Of a stretch of 10,615 nucleotides of DNA, positions 6,420 through 10,615 are shown in pieces; position 1 is the stretch's first letter; each line of letters begins with the position of its first letter. Location: contig JBEVIU010000089.1 in assembly GCA_040510575.1 (NCBI GenBank), positions 1 to 10,615 of the forward strand, given 5' to 3'. The stretch comes from DASUMF01 sp040510575. GTDB lineage: Bacteria; Actinomycetota; Acidimicrobiia; IMCC26256; DASPTH01. The notes beneath the pieces were generated by a model, which saw only the letters and a program-made list of their open reading frames with translations, ran no database searches and was not told the DNA's origin. Position numbers and translations under genes: made by a program.

Positions 6420-7826
6420 TCAGCCCGGTTTGCGAGCCCGATCGCGGTAGTCGCGGGCGGCACCCTCGAGCGGCTCGACTTCGAGCACGAGCCCTTCGAC
6501 CGCCACGACCTTGGCGGCACCGCCGGCCAGGATCGGTGTCGCCCGGTTGGTGCGGGCCCGCCACCGGGCGCCGCGGATCACCACCACACCCTCGGGCGCG
6601 ACGTCGACCTCGGCTTCGCCGGTCTCGCCGATCATTCCCTCGCGCCCGACGGTCGGTGTCGAGAACCGCGCGCGGATCATCGCGGTCATGCCGCCGATCA
6701 TGAAGAGCAGCATGCCGCCGCACACCACCAGCAACACCCACCACGGCGGCCCGAGCGCGGAGGACCCTCCGTACAGGAACAACGAACCCACGCCGAGCGA
6801 GGCGGCGGCCACGATCGTCCAGAAGCCGAGGGACCCGGCCTGCGCGTCGATCGCGAATCCGAGCGCGGCGAGCAGGAGCAGACCGAACGCCCACCCGTTC
6901 ACCGGCAGGTACGAGAACCCGACGAACGCGCCGATCACGCAGATCGCGCCGACGAGGCCGGCCAGGCCGATCGACGCGGTGTAGAACTCGAACACGAGCA
7001 GGCCGAGCCCGGCGACGAACAAGAAGTAGGCGATCGACGGGCTGATGAGCCGGTGGAGCAGCTGGCCCTCGAGGTCGAGCCGGTTGAAGCGCACTTCCTG
7101 ATTGGGCTGACGGCGACGGTCGCGGCCTTCGCCGATCACCTTCGCGGTCGACAACTCCACGTCGCCCGCGGCAGTCTCCACGGTCGTGCCGTCGAGCTGC
7201 ACGATGAGCTCGCCGATCGTCGGGCGGACGCCGTTCGTCGCGCCGACCTGCTTCGCCGCCGTCGAGCCGAGGCGCACGCTCGCGAGCTTGCGTGCGCCGT
7301 CGGGGTCGCGCCCGTTGCGCGTCGCGAGTGTCGCGAGCTGGTCGGCGACCTGGGCGCGGGTCGACGCACCGGGTTCGTCGAGGCGAACCGGATACGCCGC
7401 ACCGGCGCCGGATCCGGGCGAGATGTAGGCGAGATGCGCAGCTTCGAGCAGGAGCGTGGTCGCCCCCTTCGCGTCGGCACCCGACGGCCCGACCCACACC
7501 GCCACGGGAACTCGGGACCGTTCGATGGCGCGCACGATGTCGCGCACGCCGGCGTCGATCGCACCCGACGAGTCGAGTTGCAACACCAGCAGCGTCGACT
7601 TGCGTTCGTTCGCCTGCTCGATCGCGTCCATCACGAGCGACTCGTTGGGCGGGTCGAAGTATCCCTCGACCTGTACGACGTCGATGCCGCGCTGCCCGAC
7701 GTTGGGCTCCGCGCCGAACGACGACGCGTCGAGGACGAGCGTCAGACAGGCGAGCGCGAGTGCCGCGCACGCGCCGAATCGCCGGAAACGGCGGTTGGAA
7801 GGGACTCCCGTAGCATCCTTGGCCAT
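6420..7826 (-). CDS. NfeD-family membrane protein with a ClpP-class domain, probably inactive
   Basis: The protein has 468 residues from an ATG at 7826. There is no other in-frame ATG, GTG or TTG before the N-terminal hydrophobic segment (about 17-37, signal or anchor), so this start or an earlier one is required. Residues about 46-215 form the ClpP-class/SppA-like domain, with GYFDPP, LQLDSSG and SPGSGAGAAYPV. About 260-385 hold several membrane segments with the NfeD pattern LLVFEFYTASIGLAGLVGA. About 393-455 form the C-terminal OB-like NfeD domain (GREGMIGETGEAEV). In long NfeD proteins the first domain is a membrane serine protease with a Ser-Lys dyad. Here the Ser of the usual ASAG motif aligns with G121 (AKGAT), and no Lys stands at the second position, so catalysis is doubtful. 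Long NfeD genes often neighbour stomatin/flotillin genes, but none is visible. The start codon interlocks with that of the divergent ATPase gene. Confidence 0.88.
   Translation of the reverse strand: MAKDATGVPSNRRFRRFGACAALALACLTLVLDASSFGAEPNVGQRGIDVVQVEGYFDPPNESLVMDAIEQANERKSTLLVLQLDSSGAIDAGVRDIVRAIERSRVPVAVWVGPSGADAKGATTLLLEAAHLAYISPGSGAGAAYPVRLDEPGASTRAQVADQLATLATRNGRDPDGARKLASVRLGSTAAKQVGATNGVRPTIGELIVQLDGTTVETAAGDVELSTAKVIGEGRDRRRQPNQEVRFNRLDLEGQLLHRLISPSIAYFLFVAGLGLLVFEFYTASIGLAGLVGAICVIGAFVGFSYLPVNGWAFGLLLLAALGFAIDAQAGSLGFWTIVAAASLGVGSLFLYGGSSALGPPWWVLLVVCGGMLLFMIGGMTAMIRARFSTPTVGREGMIGETGEAEVDVAPEGVVVIRGARWRARTNRATPILAGGAAKVVAVEGLVLEVEPLEGAARDYRDRARKPG
7811..7816 (+). promoter_or_regulatory. 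-10 box of a probable leaderless promoter for the ATPase operon
   Basis: TAGCAT is followed by exactly 8 bases and then the ATG at 7825, with no Shine-Dalgarno sequence. The box lies inside the first codons of the divergent nfeD-like gene. Its layout is the same as the boxes before selA and the receiver gene. I see no clear -35 box. Confidence 0.55.
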
Positions 7827-8778
7827 GGACCTCGAGCGCTTCTGCGCGACCTCCAGGGTCGTGATCGTGGCGGGCAAGGGCGGGGTCGGGAAGACCACGG
7901 TAACGGCGGCGATGTCCGTAGCTGCAGCCCGGGCCGGGATGAGCGTGCTGATCGTGGAGGTCGAGGGCAAATCGGGGCTCGCGGCGTGCTTCGGGCACCC
8001 GCCCCTCGCCTACGCCGAGGCGGAGTTGCGCCCCGGCGTGCGGGCCCGCACCCTCACCCCCGACGACGCGCTCGTCGAGTACCTCGAGGACCACGGGTTG
8101 CGTCGGATCAGCCGCCGCCTCGCGAGCTCCGGCGCCCTCGAGGTGGTCGCCACGGCCGTGCCCGGCATGAAGGACATCCTGGTGCTGGGCAAGGTGAAGC
8201 AGCTCGAGCGGGGCGGCGTGGCCGACCTGATCCTGATCGATGCGCCGGCCGCCGGGCATGCCGTGTCGTTCCTGCTCTCGGCTCAGGGGCTGCTCGACGC
8301 GGTGCGCGTCGGGCCGATCCGCAAGCAGGCGGCCGACGTGGTCGAGCTGCTCACCGATCCAGCGCGCTGCCAGGTGATGCTCGTGACCCTGCCCGAGGAG
8401 ACCCCGGTCACCGAGCTCGTGGAGACGGCGTTCCAGATCGAGGACCGCGCCGGGCTGGCCCTCGGGCCGGTGGTGGTCAACGGTTGCGTGCCGAGCATCG
8501 CGGGGCTCGACACCGCGACGGTCACGCTGCCCGACCCGCACACGAACGGCACTGATGGTGACGCCACCGCAGCGACCCTGGCCGCCGCGGCGCGCTTCCG
8601 TCTCGACCTCGAACGGCGCCAGCAGGAGCAGTGCGATCGACTCGCGCACGCACTCCCGCTGCCGCAGATCCGGCTCCCCTTCCTCTTCACCGCCGACATC
8701 GGCCCGGCGGAGATCGACACGCTCGCCGACGCGCTCGCAGGCGGCATCGACGCCCTCGATCCGGTGGCACAGCCGTGA
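7825..8778 (+). CDS. ArsA/Get3-like ATPase, first subunit of a pair (Rv3679-like)
   Basis: The protein has 317 residues. The deviant Walker A GKGGVGKTT (17-25) includes the signature lysine K18, which in Get3-type dimers reaches the nucleotide of the partner subunit. The switch I position, DPAH in Get3, reads VEVEGKSG, so the catalytic Asp is replaced by E48. LILIDAPAAGH (135-145) is the Walker B/switch II region. No membrane segment or CXXC zinc motif is visible, so a soluble cytoplasmic ATPase is likely. The VEVEG and PPL features match my memory of M. tuberculosis Rv3679, which with Rv3680 has been studied as a bacterial Get3-like pair. There is no arsenic gene nearby, so an arsenite pump role is unlikely. 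It overlaps the next gene by 4 bp (GTGA), implying coupled translation. A GTG at 7861 is a less likely start, as it would leave almost nothing before the P-loop. Confidence 0.92.
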   Translation: MDLERFCATSRVVIVAGKGGVGKTTVTAAMSVAAARAGMSVLIVEVEGKSGLAACFGHPPLAYAEAELRPGVRARTLTPDDALVEYLEDHGLRRISRRLASSGALEVVATAVPGMKDILVLGKVKQLERGGVADLILIDAPAAGHAVSFLLSAQGLLDAVRVGPIRKQAADVVELLTDPARCQVMLVTLPEETPVTELVETAFQIEDRAGLALGPVVVNGCVPSIAGLDTATVTLPDPHTNGTDGDATAATLAAAARFRLDLERRQQEQCDRLAHALPLPQIRLPFLFTADIGPAEIDTLADALAGGIDALDPVAQP

Positions 8779-9980
8779 CCGACGCGGGAGCAGGCGGCGG
8801 CGGTCGCGCGGCCGCGGGTGCCGAGTCGGCATCCATTGCATCGATCCTGCGCACGCGACGCGTCGTCGTGTGCTGCGGAACCGGGGGCGTCGGCAAGACC
8901 ACCACCGCGGCGGCGCTCGCGATCCAAGGCGCGCGCGACGGACGACACGCGGTCGTCGTCACGATCGATCCCGCGAAGCGGCTCGCGCAGACGCTCGGCC
9001 TCGAGCAACTCTCGAACACCGCGCACGAGATCGACCGGACGCTATGGGACGTCGACGACACGGCGGTGGCCGGTGGGCGTCTGCACGCGCTGATGCTCGA
9101 CGCGGAGTCGACGTTTGACGACCTCGTGCGCCAGTACGCGCACGACGAGGACCAGGCGAGCCGCATCCTCGGCAACGGCTTCTACCGCAACATCGCCGGA
9201 TCCTTGTCGGGCACCCAGGAGTACATGGCGATGGAGAAGCTCTACGAGCTCCACGCCACCGGCAGCTTCGACCTCATCGTGGTCGACACGCCACCCACAC
9301 GCCACGCGCTCGACTTCCTCGACGCCCCGCGCCGGTTGACGCGCCTGCTCGACAACCGCATCTTCCGACTGCTGATGACGCCGGCGCGCGCGGGCTTCCG
9401 CGTCGGAACCGTCGCAGCGCAGGCGTTCCTGCGCACCATCGCCCGGGTCGTCGGCACCGAGGTGATCGACGACGTCCTCGCCTTCTTCCGCGCCTTCGAG
9501 GGCATGGAGGAGGGCTTCCGCACGCGCGCCAACGAGATGCTCGCGCTGCTCGGTTCCGACGAGTCGGCCTTCGTGCTCGTCACGTCGCCGCGTCACGACG
9601 CGGTGGTCGAAGCCACCTACTTCGCCGATCGCCTGGCCGAGGGAAGCCTGGCGGTCGAGGCGCTGGTGGTGAACCGGGTGCACCCGCGGTACCCGGGCGC
9701 CCGCCCCGACGTGCTCCGCGCCCGCGCCGACCAGCTCCTGGTGGTCGACGGCGAGGACGTCGGCGAGGTCGCCAGCAATCTCGACCGTGGTGCTGCGCTC
9801 GCGCTCGCCGCGCAATACGAGAACCTCGCCGACCTCGAAGAGCTTGCGATCCGCGAGGAGCGCGAGTTGCGTGGCCTCGAGCAGCGCATCGGCACCGTGG
9901 CCGTCGCCCACGTCCCCGAGCTCGCCCACGACGTCCACGACTTCGACGCCCTGCGCGCCGTCGCTCACCACCTCGTCTGA
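8775..9980 (+). CDS. ArsA/Get3-like ATPase, second subunit of a pair (Rv3680-like)
   Basis: The protein has 401 residues from a GTG at 8775 that overlaps the stop of the first ATPase. A Gly/Ala-rich, probably flexible stretch (1-20) precedes the P-loop GTGGVGKTT (35-43). Here the signature lysine is replaced by T36, while the switch I motif TIDPAKRLAQ keeps the Asp (D65). VVDTPPTRHALDFLD (169-183) is the Walker B/switch II region. GTQEYMAMEKL (146-156) matches Rv3680-type proteins as I remember them. The residue pattern is the mirror image of its neighbour, which suggests a heterodimer with two unlike ATP sites. In the Get3 family the dimer escorts tail-anchored membrane proteins, and whether this holds in bacteria is not settled. 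The C-terminal part (about 330-385) is rich in Glu, Arg and Leu and looks helical. Confidence 0.92.
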   Translation: MTDAGAGGGGRAAAGAESASIASILRTRRVVVCCGTGGVGKTTTAAALAIQGARDGRHAVVVTIDPAKRLAQTLGLEQLSNTAHEIDRTLWDVDDTAVAGGRLHALMLDAESTFDDLVRQYAHDEDQASRILGNGFYRNIAGSLSGTQEYMAMEKLYELHATGSFDLIVVDTPPTRHALDFLDAPRRLTRLLDNRIFRLLMTPARAGFRVGTVAAQAFLRTIARVVGTEVIDDVLAFFRAFEGMEEGFRTRANEMLALLGSDESAFVLVTSPRHDAVVEATYFADRLAEGSLAVEALVVNRVHPRYPGARPDVLRARADQLLVVDGEDVGEVASNLDRGAALALAAQYENLADLEELAIREERELRGLEQRIGTVAVAHVPELAHDVHDFDALRAVAHHLV

Positions 9981-9994
9981 CCCACACTTGCGGC

Positions 9995-10000
9995 TACGGT
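9995..10000 (+). promoter_or_regulatory. -10 box of a probable leaderless promoter for the receiver gene
   Basis: TACGGT lies in the 28-base gap after the second ATPase and is followed by exactly 8 bases and then the GTG at 10009. No Shine-Dalgarno sequence fits between them. The receiver gene may therefore have its own transcript as well as read-through from the ATPase operon. Confidence 0.5.
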
Positions 10001-10008
10001 GACCGGCC

Positions 10009-10416
10009 GTGAGCTCGATCCTCGTCGCCGCCGACGCGAAGTGGGTGCGCGACCTCGTGAAGACGGCCTGCACGCGGCCTGGTCAGCGCGTCGTCGAAGT
10101 CACCCGCGGCCAGGACGTGCGCGACACCGTCGAGCACGAGCAGCCCGACGTCGTCGTCCTCGACATGCAGATCGCCAACATGGGCGGCGTCGCGGTGTCG
10201 ATCGACCTCCGCCTCGAAGCCTCGGCCGGTCGCATCCCCGACGTGTCGATCCTGCTCCTCCTCGACCGCGAGGCCGACCGCTTCCTCGCCAAGCGCGCCG
10301 ACGCCGACGCCGAGCTCGTGAAGCCGGTCGACCCAGCCACGCTCCGCCGGGTGATCGACACCCTGCTCGGCGCGGGCGCCGACTCGACCCGGGAACCCGA
10401 ACCGGTCGAGGGCTAA
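10009..10416 (+). CDS. Stand-alone response-regulator receiver-domain protein, atypical
   Basis: The protein has 135 residues from a GTG at 10009, essentially one receiver domain plus an acidic tail (about 121-135). The fold pattern is clear: ILVAAD at strand 1, VVVLDMQ with D52 as the phospho-acceptor candidate, SILLLLD at strand 4, and LVKPVDPATL with the conserved K105-P106. Two departures stand out. The acidic pair at the end of strand 1 is reduced to one residue (A8-D9), and the conserved Thr/Ser after strand 4 aligns with Leu (L85). Such changes often mark receivers with weak or phosphorylation-independent signalling. There is no DNA-binding or enzymatic output domain and no histidine kinase nearby, so partner and output are unknown. 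It sits between the ATPase pair and a tRNA gene. Confidence 0.82.
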   Translation: MSSILVAADAKWVRDLVKTACTRPGQRVVEVTRGQDVRDTVEHEQPDVVVLDMQIANMGGVAVSIDLRLEASAGRIPDVSILLLLDREADRFLAKRADADAELVKPVDPATLRRVIDTLLGAGADSTREPEPVEG

Positions 10417-10419
10417 GCT
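10414..10419 (+). promoter_or_regulatory. Possible -10 box for tRNA-Pro
   Basis: TAAGCT overlaps the stop codon of the receiver gene and lies 13 bases before the tRNA. It would give a 5' leader of about 6 bases. There is no clear -35 box, and the tRNA may be read through from upstream instead. Confidence 0.3.
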
Positions 10420-10432
10420 CGCTCCTCCCCAT

Positions 10433-10510
10433 CGGGATGTAGCGCAGCTTGGTTAGCGCGCAGCGTTCGGGACGCTGAGGTCCCGGGTTCAAATCCCGGC
10501 ATCCCGACCA
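10433..10510 (+). tRNA. tRNA-Pro, anticodon CGG, CCA encoded
   Basis: The cloverleaf can be drawn by hand. The acceptor arm is CGGGATG (10433-10439) with CATCCCG (10500-10506), then discriminator A and encoded CCA (10508-10510). The anticodon stem CAGCG/CGCTG encloses the loop TTCGGGA with CGG at 10468-10470, which reads the proline codon CCG. The T arm is CCGGG-TTCAAAT-CCCGG. The D arm contains GCGC, TTGGTTA and GCGC. The length without CCA is 75. The variable region is short, so this is not a serine-like or selenocysteine tRNA. Confidence 0.96.
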
Positions 10511-10567
10511 TGGCGGTCGTACGAGAACCGTCACCGTTCAAGAGAGCGTTGACAAGTAGGACGGCCT

Positions 10568-10582
10568 TGGGCGAACCGCCCA
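10568..10582 (+). terminator. Short GC hairpin downstream of tRNA-Pro
   Basis: TGGGCG-AAC-CGCCCA is a perfect 6-bp stem with a 3-base loop, 57 bases past the tRNA. No T tract follows, so it is at best a tentative terminator. The rest of 10511-10615 shows no gene that I can support. Confidence 0.3.
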
Positions 10583-10615
10583 GAGAGTGAGTTGCGAAGT
10601 GGCGTCGGCGCTTGC

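Noticed and set aside
6144..8841. Very long open frames on both strands (6144-8555 plus, 6286-8841 minus)
   Set aside because: Both cross several well-supported genes and have low-complexity, Arg-rich translations. They arise from high GC content at third positions.
7825..9980. Arsenite efflux ATPase function
   Set aside because: There is no arsB, arsD or arsR-like gene nearby, and no Cys metal site was seen. The residues match the Rv3679/Rv3680 type instead.
10433..10510. tRNA-Sec (selC) near selAB
   Set aside because: The only tRNA in the window has a short variable region and anticodon CGG. It is tRNA-Pro.
10100..10534. Minus-strand frame across the tRNA with a CRDLNPG-type peptide
   Set aside because: This peptide comes from reading tRNA-Pro backwards and is a familiar false gene call.
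10549..10577. TTGACA at 10549-10554 as a -35 box
   Set aside because: No acceptable -10 box lies 16-18 bases downstream, where the sequence is GCGAACC.
1..10615. CRISPR array, insertion sequence or prophage
   Set aside because: I saw no regularly spaced repeats, transposase, integrase or terminal inverted repeats. The only sizeable direct repeat is explained by gene duplication.

Overview
This GC-rich window carries nine protein genes and one tRNA, packed tightly on both strands. A WhiB regulator, a paired ArsA/Get3-like ATPase operon and probable leaderless genes point to Actinomycetota. Acidimicrobiia is my best guess at class, but nothing in the sequence proves it.

Left (1-1770, minus strand): two tandem paralogous secreted proteins with cupredoxin-like domains. 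The downstream copy is cut by the window edge. Next (1973-2812, minus) is a metallo-beta-lactamase-fold hydrolase of the LACTB2 type. It is divergent from selA-selB (2909-6045, plus), the synthase and the dedicated elongation factor for selenocysteine. selB converges on a small WhiB iron-sulfur regulator (6081-6341, minus), which has a well-formed promoter of its own. Upstream of whiB, on the same strand, is a membrane NfeD/ClpP-class protein (6420-7826). Its start codon interlocks with that of a divergent two-gene operon of ArsA/Get3-like ATPases (7825-9980, plus). A stand-alone receiver-domain protein (10009-10416) and a tRNA-Pro with anticodon CGG (10433-10510) follow. The last 105 bases hold no gene that I can see, only a short hairpin.

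How the parts work together: selA and selB overlap or nearly abut and form one selenocysteine unit. selC and selD are not in the window. The two ATPases overlap by 4 bp and look like an obligate pair, because each lacks a nucleotide-site residue that the other keeps. The metallo-hydrolase, ATPase pair and WhiB gene resemble, from memory, the Mycobacterium tuberculosis Rv3677c-Rv3681c neighbourhood, here with selAB and the nfeD-like gene between them.

Three plus-strand genes (selA, the first ATPase, the receiver protein) have a TANNNT box exactly 8 bases before the start codon and no Shine-Dalgarno sequence. This suggests leaderless transcripts. Most minus-strand genes have clear ribosome binding sites instead. 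I found no CRISPR array, insertion sequence or phage gene. The most notable points are the complementary active sites of the ATPase pair, the apparently dead protease domain of the NfeD-like protein, the interlocked start codons at 7824-7827, and the cupredoxin pair with one intact and one degenerate metal-site domain.
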